From an uncultured Eubacteriales bacterium (lineage in GTDB: Bacteria > Bacillota > Clostridia > Lachnospirales > Bianqueaceae), in the NCBI GenBank assembly GCA_902782895.1, contig CACZPA010000036.1, forward strand, positions 1-8,162: a DNA stretch of 8,162 nt. Reading direction: 5' to 3'. Every line of letters starts with the position of its first letter. Within the stretch, counting starts at the first letter, position 1. Positions 1 through 6,079 of the stretch are shown here, in pieces. The notes below the pieces were generated by a model that made no database searches, had not been told where the DNA came from, and worked only from the letters and a program-made list of their open reading frames with translations. The translations under genes were made by a program, and so were the position numbers.

Positions 1-1
1 C

Positions 2-751
2 GAAGGCTGCTTCGGGCTCGACGACAAGCTGGTCGATCTTTTCCCGGAGCATACGCCGTCCGACGTCCATCCTTACAAGGCTGCGACTACGGTACAGCAT
101 CTGCTGACCATGTCCGCCGGCCACGACAATCCCCTGCTGCTCGGCCGCCGCGCGGAGGAGAAAACCAACGACCAGTTCAAGGAAGTCGAGGATCCGGACT
201 GGGTGCGGGCTTTTATGTCTGCCGCGCCAGACCGTGCTCCCGGCGAGAAATTCGTTTATGACAACGGCTGCACCTATCTGCTGTCCCGTCTGATTTCCAA
301 ATATACCGGACAGGATCTGCTGGAATACCTCGATGAAAGGCTGTTCCCGTATCTTGGAATTCCCACGCCCGAGTGGGATCGCTGCCCCGCCGGATATCCT
401 CTCGGAGCTTCCGGTCTGCATCTGCGTACCGAGGACAGTCTGGCATTCGGACGGATGCTGCTTGACGGCGGCAAGTATAACGGCCGCCAGCTTGTACCGG
501 CGGAATGGGTTAAAGAAGCGACAACCTTCAAGATCCGGACCGACGACGCCGGATTTTTCCCGGACAAGTCACTGGGATACGGCTATCAGTTCTGGATGGC
601 CCGGCATGACTGCTACCGCGCCTCCGGCGCCGCGACACAAGGGTGCTTCGTAATACCTTACAAGGACGCCGTCATCTGTTACAACGGCAATACCGGCAAA
701 ATGCAGCTTTTGCTCGAGAAGCTGTGGGAACTGGTGATTCCGAATCTGTAA
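2..751 (+). CDS. Beta-lactamase-fold serine hydrolase (class C / esterase family VIII-like), 5'-truncated by window edge
   Basis: The frame is open from the window edge, so the gene starts upstream; 249 codons are visible, ending at TAA 749-751. The first visible residues (GLDDKLVDLFPEHTP, then TVQHLLTMSAGH) match the segment that normally follows the nucleophile Ser-x-x-Lys in the beta-lactamase/transpeptidase-like family, so that catalytic motif should lie just outside the window. The second family motif, Tyr-x-Asn, is present as Tyr-Asp-Asn at visible residues 86-88 (codons from 257). Towards the C terminus, SGAATQG sits where true beta-lactamases carry a Lys/His-Thr-Gly triad, which favours an esterase or peptidase-like enzyme over a real beta-lactamase. 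The substrate cannot be told. Any signal peptide would be outside the window. An internal ATG at 110 is not the start, because homologous sequence continues upstream of it. The gene converges with the minus-strand run. Confidence 0.85.
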   Translation, partial: EGCFGLDDKLVDLFPEHTPSDVHPYKAATTVQHLLTMSAGHDNPLLLGRRAEEKTNDQFKEVEDPDWVRAFMSAAPDRAPGEKFVYDNGCTYLLSRLISKYTGQDLLEYLDERLFPYLGIPTPEWDRCPAGYPLGASGLHLRTEDSLAFGRMLLDGGKYNGRQLVPAEWVKEATTFKIRTDDAGFFPDKSLGYGYQFWMARHDCYRASGAATQGCFVIPYKDAVICYNGNTGKMQLLLEKLWELVIPNL

Positions 752-781
752 CTGCTGCCTTAAGCAGTAAAAATCAGTAGC

Positions 782-809
782 AAAAACCCAGGCTGTCATG
801 GCCTGGGTT
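782..809 (-). terminator. Rho-independent terminator for the minus-strand gene run
   Basis: There is a perfect 9-bp stem: AACCCAGGC at 785-793 pairs with GCCTGGGTT at 801-809, with a 7-base loop. Read on the minus strand, the second arm runs directly into T residues (five Ts, complement of 782-786), as expected for an intrinsic terminator. It lies about 80 bp past the stop of the deacylase gene. On the plus strand the hairpin is followed only by CATTCATC, so it would be a poor terminator for the convergent hydrolase gene. The rest of the 138-bp gap (752-889) shows nothing else convincing. Confidence 0.65.
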
Positions 810-889
810 CATTCATCAAAAACAACGGTTCTCTCATTTTGTGATGATTCGATGAAAACCGACCCGCGTGTTTTCTCCCTCTCTTAACT

Positions 890-1621
890 CTAATCGTGGC
901 TGATATCGGCGAAGACCTCGCCGATATTTTCATGGATCACGAGATCCGCTTCTCTGTCATACGGTGTCGCGTCCCTGTTGATCAGCACGAGATGACTGCC
1001 GCGGAAATACCGGATCAGCCCTGCCGCGGGATAGACCGCGAGCGACGTGCCGCCGACGATCAGAAGATCCGCGTGCTCGATCGCTTTCACGCTGCCGGAG
1101 AGGACTTTTTCGTCCAGACCTTCTTCATACAGTACGACGTCCGGGCGGATCTGTCCCCCGCAATGCGGGCAGACCGGAACGCCCTGCGTCTCCGTAATGA
1201 TCTCCAGTCCATATTTACGCTTGCATTTCAGACAATAATTGCGAAGCGTGGATCCATGCAGTTCATAGACATTCTGACTGCCGGCCTTCTGGTGCAGCCC
1301 GTCGATATTCTGTGTCACGACGGCTCTCAGATGGCCGGTTTTTTCCCAATATGCAAGCCCCTTGTGCGCCGCGTTGGGCTCCGCGTCCGGATAGATCAGG
1401 TTTTCGCGGTAATACTCGTAAAACCTCTCCGGATAATAGACAAAATACGTGTGCGAAAGGATCTCCTCCGGCCGTACGCCGTACTTGCTGACCGTCCTGT
1501 AGATCCCATTCTCCGAACGGAAATCCGGGATCCCGCTCTCCGTCGAAACTCCCGCGCCGCCAAAAAAAACGGCCTTTTTGCTTTCCAGAAGCCACTCCCG
1601 CAGCTGTTCTCTCGCCTGCAT
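890..1621 (-). CDS. cobB: NAD-dependent protein deacylase, Sir2 (sirtuin) family
   Basis: Sirtuins remove acetyl or other acyl groups from lysine using NAD+, giving nicotinamide and O-acyl-ADP-ribose; bacterial members are cytosolic. This 243-residue protein has the full set of signatures: the NAD-binding GAGVSTESGIPDFRS (22-36), TQNIDGLH (103-110), the catalytic His122 in ELHGS, zinc-ligand cysteines Cys130/Cys133 and Cys151/Cys154, and GTSLAVYPAA (191-200). Length is normal for a single-domain bacterial sirtuin. The start is ATG at 1621, preceded by AAGGAAG six bases upstream; the frame stays open further upstream, but only inside rluD. It begins one base after the rluD stop (TAACATG), so translational coupling is likely. 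It is the last gene before the terminator. Which acyl group it prefers cannot be read from the sequence. The symbol cobB is the generic bacterial one; srtN is the Bacillus name. Confidence 0.95.
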   Translation of the reverse strand: MQAREQLREWLLESKKAVFFGGAGVSTESGIPDFRSENGIYRTVSKYGVRPEEILSHTYFVYYPERFYEYYRENLIYPDAEPNAAHKGLAYWEKTGHLRAVVTQNIDGLHQKAGSQNVYELHGSTLRNYCLKCKRKYGLEIITETQGVPVCPHCGGQIRPDVVLYEEGLDEKVLSGSVKAIEHADLLIVGGTSLAVYPAAGLIRYFRGSHLVLINRDATPYDREADLVIHENIGEVFADISHD

Positions 1622-1622
1622 G

Positions 1623-2594
1623 TTATCTTCCTTTCCGTAACGCGTCCAGCACCCGCTGGAAACTGTCCGGCAGATCCGTCTCAAAACGCATCTCTTCGCC
1701 GGTGATCGGATGTACGAATCCAAGTACCTTTGCTACCAGCATCTGACCGTCCAGATCCGCTGCCTTGATCCCCGGGATTCTGGGCAGCTCCTTCGGTCCA
1801 TATACCGGATCCCCGAGCAGCGGATGTCCGATGCTGCGCATATGCACGCGGATTTGGTGTGTACGGCCGGTTTCAAGCCTTGCCTCGATATACGTGAAAT
1901 TGCCGAACCGCTCGATGACCCGGTAATGTGTAACTGCTCTCCTACCGTCCTCACAGATGGCCATCCGCTTCCGGTCGCGCGGATCCCGGCCGATCGGCGC
2001 GTCTACGGTTCCCTCGTCCTGCTGAAAATTGCCGTATACGATCGCGTGGTATGCCCTCTCAATATCATGGACCGCAAGCATCTCCGCCATCCCGCGATGG
2101 GCCCGGTCCGTTTTGCAGACAACAAGCAGTCCGGCGGTGTCTTTATCGATCCGGTGAACAATCCCCGGACGCTGCACGCCGTTGATGCCGGATAAACTGT
2201 CCCCAAAATGATACAGCAACGCGTTGACCAGTGTTCCCGATTCGTTGCCCGGAGCCGGATGCACCACCATCCCCTTCGGCTTGTTCAGAACAACGAGGTC
2301 CTCGTCTTCATAAACGATGTCCAGCGGGATATCCTCTGCCTGCACTTCCAGTGCCTGCGGCTCAGGCAGCGAAATCACGTACAGATCGCCCGCATGCACC
2401 TTATCCCTTGCTTTCAGCTCTGTCCTGTTTTTCCCGCTGGCACCGGCAAGAACCGCCGCGGAGGTAATGCGTCCTTCGTCAAGCAGCTTCTGTATCCGGC
2501 TGCGCGATAGTTCCGGAGCCGCTTCCGCGAGGAACTTGTCGAGCCTTGCGCCTTCATCGGCCGCTTCCGCCCGTACGCGAATAACCTCATCCAT
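1623..2594 (-). CDS. rluD: RluD-type 23S rRNA pseudouridine synthase
   Basis: The 323-residue protein belongs to the RluA/RluD pseudouridine synthase family, which isomerises specific uridines in rRNA or tRNA. An N-terminal S4 RNA-binding domain covers about residues 15-76. The catalytic core follows, with GMVVHPAPGNESGTLVNALL (108-127), the active-site HRIDKDTAGLL motif (147-157, catalytic Asp150) and ETGRTHQIRVHM (241-252). Length fits RluD/YlyB. The start is ATG at 2594, with AAGGA nine bases upstream; it overlaps the lspA stop by 8 bp (ATGGATGA). The frame is open 60 codons further upstream, but that extension is only the lspA repeat tail read in another frame. Two oddities: the S4 domain has an Ala/Gly-rich stretch around residues 44-58 that looks longer than usual, and the motif usually ending LHAK reads LVAK (286-289). 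The exact target uridines are inferred only from family. Confidence 0.93.
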   Translation of the reverse strand: MDEVIRVRAEAADEGARLDKFLAEAAPELSRSRIQKLLDEGRITSAAVLAGASGKNRTELKARDKVHAGDLYVISLPEPQALEVQAEDIPLDIVYEDEDLVVLNKPKGMVVHPAPGNESGTLVNALLYHFGDSLSGINGVQRPGIVHRIDKDTAGLLVVCKTDRAHRGMAEMLAVHDIERAYHAIVYGNFQQDEGTVDAPIGRDPRDRKRMAICEDGRRAVTHYRVIERFGNFTYIEARLETGRTHQIRVHMRSIGHPLLGDPVYGPKELPRIPGIKAADLDGQMLVAKVLGFVHPITGEEMRFETDLPDSFQRVLDALRKGR

Positions 2595-3228
2595 TCTCGT
2601 TATCCTTTTCGTCCTGGCCGGTTGTGTTGTCCTGGTCGACCGCGATGTTCTGACCGGCTGTGTTATCCTGGCCAATAGCGATGTCCTGGCCAGCCGGCTC
2701 AGTCTGCGTGTCTTTTTTGCGGCCCTCAAAGAGCTGATCCAGCGCTTTTGGACGAAGGATCGCCGACAGTCCAAAGAGGATCGCGCCGATCGTAATCAAG
2801 GTATCCGCGAAATTGAATACCGGGAATGTGAACCAGTAGAATTCAAACATATCGACGACAAATCCCTGCCGCAGCCGGTCGATCTGATTGCCGGCCGCTC
2901 CGGCAAAGATCAGGAGCAGCGAGAGCTCGAGCAGCCAGTTCTTCGGCTCCGGTGTCACCTTGAAATACAGATAGGCGATCAAAAGTCCGACAATAACCGA
3001 AAAAATACCGAGTATCAGCGATTTCCCCTGGAAAATGCCAAACGCCGCACCCCTGTTTTCCACATAAGAGAAGCGGAAAACGCCCGGAAGCACATCCACG
3101 GCCGGCTTGCCCTGAAGGGACCTTAATGCCCACTGTTTGATCTCATAATCCGCAATCGTAAGAAGCGCTGCCCCTACGACAAAAAACACAATCTGCAGGA
3201 TTCTGCGGGTACGCATATCTGTATCCAC
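2587..3228 (-). CDS. lspA: Lipoprotein signal peptidase II with a repetitive C-terminal tail
   Basis: LspA is the membrane aspartyl protease that cuts the signal peptide from prolipoproteins after lipidation. Catalytic aspartates are Asp126 (in QGFVVDMFEF) and Asp142 (in FNFADTLITIG). Other conserved blocks are FSYVENRGAAFGI (53-65) and GNQIDRLRQG (113-122). Four membrane segments are visible, roughly 10-27, 71-89, 98-114 and 139-158. At 213 residues it is about 45-50 longer than usual: after residue 170 there is a hydrophilic Gln/Asp/Asn/Thr tail holding five hexapeptide repeats (180-209, GQDIAI, GQDNTA, GQNIAV, DQDNTT, GQDEKD). The start is GTG at 3228, eight bases after an AAAGGAGG ribosome binding site; the ATG at codon 5 is too far from it. 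It lies 22 bp after ylmH and overlaps rluD by 8 bp. Confidence 0.95.
   Translation of the reverse strand: MDTDMRTRRILQIVFFVVGAALLTIADYEIKQWALRSLQGKPAVDVLPGVFRFSYVENRGAAFGIFQGKSLILGIFSVIVGLLIAYLYFKVTPEPKNWLLELSLLLIFAGAAGNQIDRLRQGFVVDMFEFYWFTFPVFNFADTLITIGAILFGLSAILRPKALDQLFEGRKKDTQTEPAGQDIAIGQDNTAGQNIAVDQDNTTGQDEKDNENG
2602..2701 (-). repeat. 18-bp tandem repeat (36-bp higher-order period) in the 3' end of lspA
   Basis: On the plus strand the unit beginning TCCTGGCC recurs every 18 bp at 2612, 2630, 2648, 2666 and 2684. Alternate units resemble each other most: 2612-2647 and 2648-2683 agree at 28 of 36 positions, so the array probably grew by duplication of a 36-bp block. In the lspA frame it encodes the five hexapeptides at residues 180-209. 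The unit length is a multiple of three, so gain or loss of a unit keeps the frame. Confidence 0.85.
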
Positions 3229-3250
3229 GATCCCATCCTCCTTTATCTTT

Positions 3251-4015
3251 CTACGCGAAACGCCGGGCCGTAATCTGAATCCTGCCGGATTTGGAAACGC
3301 CCTTCTGCTCGCCGATTTTAAGCCTGCCGCGGCCGCGCACGGTCAGAATCTGTCCCTCTGCGATGACAGTGTCTGCCTTCGTACAGGGACGGTGATTGAT
3401 CTGCACTCTTCCCTGGCGGATCCAGTCCGCCGCGTCACCCCGGCTCGCGCCGAATCCATGCGCCAGAACCGCGTCCAGACGCAGCGACGCCACACTGATG
3501 ACGACTTCCTTGCCCTCTCCGCCCAGCTGATCCGGATCTCCTGTGAAGGGCTCGATCTTCACGTCAGAAGCTCCGACTCCGGTCAGAGACTCTGTCAGGA
3601 AACCCTCCATCTCCTCCATCAGGAAGATAACCGCTCCGTCCTCCACGACCAGAATGTCTCCGGTCATTTTCCGCTCGATCCCGCACCCGAGAACCGCCCC
3701 GAGATAATCCCGGTGCTGCGGCTTTTTCTTGAGGAAGCGCGAATCCGCGAGTCCGATTTTCAGACACACATACGGATAATAGACCTCTTCATCCTGCATA
3801 AAAGAAGGACAGAAAGACGCGATCCGCCTCTCCGCCCCTTCATATCCTCCGCTTAAAGCAACCCGGACAGGCGTGAATTTTTTCTGCATGCGGGTAAGCA
3901 CATCCTGCTCCGCGGTATCCAGAAAATCCGTGAACTGCGGATAGCCCGTCCGCTCCGCCCGCGCCGCAAGATCCGCAAAATGGTTTTCAAGCGTTCTGGT
4001 ATCTTTGATATCCAT
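3251..4015 (-). CDS. ylmH: YlmH-family S4-domain RNA-binding protein
   Basis: The 254-residue protein matches YlmH in layout: an N-terminal part with the diagnostic HRDYLGAVLGCGIERKMTGDI (about 101-121, a relative of HRDFLGAxLxLGIxRxxxGDI), and a C-terminal S4 RNA-binding domain (about 177-235, SLRLDAVLAHGFGASRGDAA). In Bacillus, ylmH lies in the division cluster beside sepF; family members have been linked to ribosome-associated quality control of stalled 50S-peptidyl-tRNA. It sits 24 bp after sepF and 22 bp before lspA. The start ATG at 4015 is the only plausible one: the frame reads back through eight sense codons straight to the sepF stop. The best ribosome binding match (AGAGGA) is about 18-19 bases from the ATG, too far for normal initiation, so translation may depend on reinitiation after sepF. 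Stop is TAG. Confidence 0.9.
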   Translation of the reverse strand: MDIKDTRTLENHFADLAARAERTGYPQFTDFLDTAEQDVLTRMQKKFTPVRVALSGGYEGAERRIASFCPSFMQDEEVYYPYVCLKIGLADSRFLKKKPQHRDYLGAVLGCGIERKMTGDILVVEDGAVIFLMEEMEGFLTESLTGVGASDVKIEPFTGDPDQLGGEGKEVVISVASLRLDAVLAHGFGASRGDAADWIRQGRVQINHRPCTKADTVIAEGQILTVRGRGRLKIGEQKGVSKSGRIQITARRFA

Positions 4016-4039
4016 TACTGTAGAATTGTACCGATCCTC

Positions 4040-4606
4040 TTACTGTTCTCTGCCCCACGGGAAAACAAGTCCGCTCTCGTTCTGCAGTGTTTTGCGGAAA
4101 TCCGGGCTGGCCGCGATATCGACGTTGCCCGGCGCGATCATGTAAATCTTGTCCGCGATCTGCTGTACATTGCCGCCCATCGCATAGCACGCACCGCACA
4201 GGAAATCCGTGATCCTCTGCGCGATCGGATGCTCGACAAACTCCAGATTGATCACGACAGGCTTGTTGTTGCGCAGATCGTCCGAGATGCCTTTCGCCTC
4301 GTCAAAAGACTCCGGGCTCGCGACGACGACTTCCATCTGAACACTGGCATGCAGATACACGACCTTGGCTCCGGAAGCAGAATGATCTTCCGTGTAGCTC
4401 TCCTGCGGACGGGTCCGCGGCACGCTGCTCCGCACGATATTGCCCTCCGGCTCGTCAAATGTAAAATGGATCTCCGAGTCGGAATTCCCGCGATAGGCTC
4501 CGGACGGAGAATAGACCGCGCTCTTGGGCTCTTTGTATGTTTCCTGCTCTTCAGCCGGAACAGACGACCAACCGATTTTCGATAATAAAGTATCCAGCTT
4601 GCTCAT
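4040..4606 (-). CDS. sepF: Cell division protein SepF (Z-ring membrane anchor)
   Basis: SepF binds the FtsZ C-terminal tail and tethers the Z-ring to the cytoplasmic membrane. The 188-residue protein has a short N-terminal segment (MSKLDTLLSKIGW) able to form the amphipathic membrane-targeting helix, a variable acidic/Ser-rich linker (about 15-80), and the conserved SepF core at about 83-165, including NNKPVVINLEF (113-123), QRITDFLCGACYAMGG (130-145) and KIYMIAPGNVDI (153-164). A 20-odd-residue tail follows the core. The start is ATG at 4606, with AAAGGA seven bases upstream; the frame extends 13 codons further, but those overlap the promoter and ribosome binding site. It has its own promoter and is followed by ylmH in the same reading frame. 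The ylmE and ylmG genes that flank sepF in Bacillus are not present here. Confidence 0.95.
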   Translation of the reverse strand: MSKLDTLLSKIGWSSVPAEEQETYKEPKSAVYSPSGAYRGNSDSEIHFTFDEPEGNIVRSSVPRTRPQESYTEDHSASGAKVVYLHASVQMEVVVASPESFDEAKGISDDLRNNKPVVINLEFVEHPIAQRITDFLCGACYAMGGNVQQIADKIYMIAPGNVDIAASPDFRKTLQNESGLVFPWGREQ

Positions 4607-4636
4607 TTTCTGATCCTTTCTGCACAATGTCGATTT

Positions 4637-4665
4637 ATTATGCAACGTTTCCGTTCATTTGTCAA
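4637..4665 (-). promoter_or_regulatory. Near-consensus housekeeping promoter for sepF-ylmH-lspA-rluD-sir2
   Basis: Read on the minus strand: TTGACA (-35, complement of 4660-4665), a 17-bp spacer, then CATAAT (-10, complement of 4637-4642). This is 11 of 12 matches to the SigA/sigma-70 consensus at ideal spacing. Transcription would begin near 4630, giving a leader of about 24 nt that just covers the sepF ribosome binding site. The -35 box starts two bases after the stop codon of the upstream hlyD-like gene (complement of 4668-4670). Confidence 0.75.
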
Positions 4666-4667
4666 TG

Positions 4668-6062
4668 TTACGGTACCAGCACTCTGTCGTAGAGCTTGAT
4701 GCCTTCCACGACCGCGTAGGCATCCGACTGCGACAGAATCTGCACGACCTTCTCCTCCTGATAACCGCCGTTAACCGTACATACGTAGGAAAGCTCCCGT
4801 GCATCGCCGAGAGAAAGCGTCGATGTCGTCCCGTGCTGCAGGATTTTCGCTCCGTCCGAAACGCCCTCCGGCAGACGGAAATAGAGATAGATCTCTCCGT
4901 TCTCCGTGGTCTCTTCCCAGGCAAAAGTCACCGGATAGAAGCTGTCGCCGCTTCCGTTTCTGACCATGATACCGGATCTGTCCCCCGATTTGTAACGATA
5001 GGACTCCGGAATTCTGTAATAGGTCTGCGTACGGATGCAGGAAATCGGAATCTTAATGCCGGTCTGACCGCCCCGGATAAACCGGACCGATACAAGCCGC
5101 GTATCCGCGTATTCTTCCAGCCAGGAATCCATGCTGATGACAACCTTGATTCCGCCGCTGACATTCGTGATTTTGCTGACCGTACCGGATACTTCCCGTG
5201 TTCCGATATAGAAGGAAACCGTGTCCCCTTCTTCCCATTCCCGGCCGTCGGCTTCTCTCGCGAAGAAAGTGATCTCCCAGTTCTCGCCGGTCACCAGCCG
5301 GTACAGCGGATCGCCGTTTTTGACTTTCTGCAGGTTGGAAGCGATCGTCTCATAGCTTCCGGTATACTCCTCGGCAAAAGCCGGTGTGACCTGTTCTGCC
5401 GTCCATCCTTCGTATCCGTCGTGGGTATAGCAGATCATGCCCGCATAGGGCACGCTGACCTCTACACTGTCTTCATCCATCTTGTCTTCATAGACGCCCT
5501 GCTCCGCCAGAAGCGCCTTGACGCGCTCATTCTGCGACATCATGAAGATATTCCCGCGCTCGCCAAGCGTCTGCTGCACATTGGCCTTCAGCTCGTAAAG
5601 CCGTCCCATCGCGGAACCGCTCTTGCCAAGCGTATAATCCGTCAGCTCGGATACGACCGTCTCGTTCAGCTTGGCGAACTCGCCGGCGTACTCGCCGGTT
5701 CCGGCCTCCCGCAGCATCTCCTGATACAGCTCGCTGACTTTTTCTTTCAGCAGCGTTCCGTAATCCGGATCCAGTATGGAGCAGACTACCGTCCCTTTGG
5801 AAACATGTCTGCTTGCCGGATACAGATACTCACAGGCTCCCGCCGCGGAGGAATAGACCACCTGTTCCTGACGCGTGATAACGCCTGTATATTCCAGAAT
5901 ATTCTGCAGGCTGCCGCTTTCGGCCGTCACATAAGTCGTTTTATCCGATCTCGCCAGGAAAAAGGACTGCACGCCGACATATACAAAGATCGCGAGGATA
6001 ACGATGTAAATGAGGCGATAGGCCAGATTCCCGGAAGATCTCCTGTTCTTGTTTCTGCTCAC
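4668..6062 (-). CDS. Membrane-anchored HlyD-family adaptor-like protein
   Basis: The 464-residue protein starts with basic residues and one membrane segment (about 14-37, AYRLIYIVILAIFVYVGVQSFF), giving an N-in, extracellular-domain topology. The rest follows the membrane-fusion/HlyD pattern: a first barrel/lipoyl-like half at about 45-98 (GVITRQEQVVYSSAAG, then VSKGTVVCSI), a helical hairpin region (about 100-190), the second lipoyl-like half near 200-215 (SVPYAGMI), a beta-barrel segment (about 262-330), and a C-terminal end VVEGIKLYDRVLVP resembling the usual G-L-x-x-G-D-x-V closure. Function is unknown; such proteins usually pair with an ABC or other exporter, but no transporter is encoded here. 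Proteins of this kind are, as I recall, seen next to sepF in other Clostridia. The start is GTG at 6062, eight bases after GGGAGG, and 17 bp after garD. Confidence 0.75.
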   Translation of the reverse strand: MSRNKNRRSSGNLAYRLIYIVILAIFVYVGVQSFFLARSDKTTYVTAESGSLQNILEYTGVITRQEQVVYSSAAGACEYLYPASRHVSKGTVVCSILDPDYGTLLKEKVSELYQEMLREAGTGEYAGEFAKLNETVVSELTDYTLGKSGSAMGRLYELKANVQQTLGERGNIFMMSQNERVKALLAEQGVYEDKMDEDSVEVSVPYAGMICYTHDGYEGWTAEQVTPAFAEEYTGSYETIASNLQKVKNGDPLYRLVTGENWEITFFAREADGREWEEGDTVSFYIGTREVSGTVSKITNVSGGIKVVISMDSWLEEYADTRLVSVRFIRGGQTGIKIPISCIRTQTYYRIPESYRYKSGDRSGIMVRNGSGDSFYPVTFAWEETTENGEIYLYFRLPEGVSDGAKILQHGTTSTLSLGDARELSYVCTVNGGYQEEKVVQILSQSDAYAVVEGIKLYDRVLVP

Positions 6063-6079
6063 TGAAAATGCCTCCCGGA

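Noticed and set aside
2..751. True class C beta-lactamase or antibiotic resistance gene.
   Set aside because: The Lys-Thr-Gly triad of beta-lactamases is not seen, the nucleophile motif is outside the window, and many esterases and peptidases share this fold.
751..768. Hairpin ACTGCT...AGCAGT right after the hydrolase stop as a plus-strand terminator.
   Set aside because: The stem is only 6 bp and is followed by A residues, not T residues, on the plus strand; on the minus strand it is also not followed by a T run.
829..865. Possible second hairpin (CGGTT ... AACCG) in the gap before the sirtuin stop.
   Set aside because: Only five base pairs with a long loop; no better than chance.
1622..1723. 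A 34-codon upstream extension of the sirtuin.
   Set aside because: It lies wholly inside the end of rluD, has no sirtuin-like residues, and the ATG at 1621 has a good AAGGAAG site.
2595..2774. A 60-codon N-terminal extension of rluD starting from TTG at 2774.
   Set aside because: It is an Arg/Thr-rich reading of the lspA repeat tail in another frame. The S4 domain starts just after the ATG at 2594, which has its own ribosome binding site.
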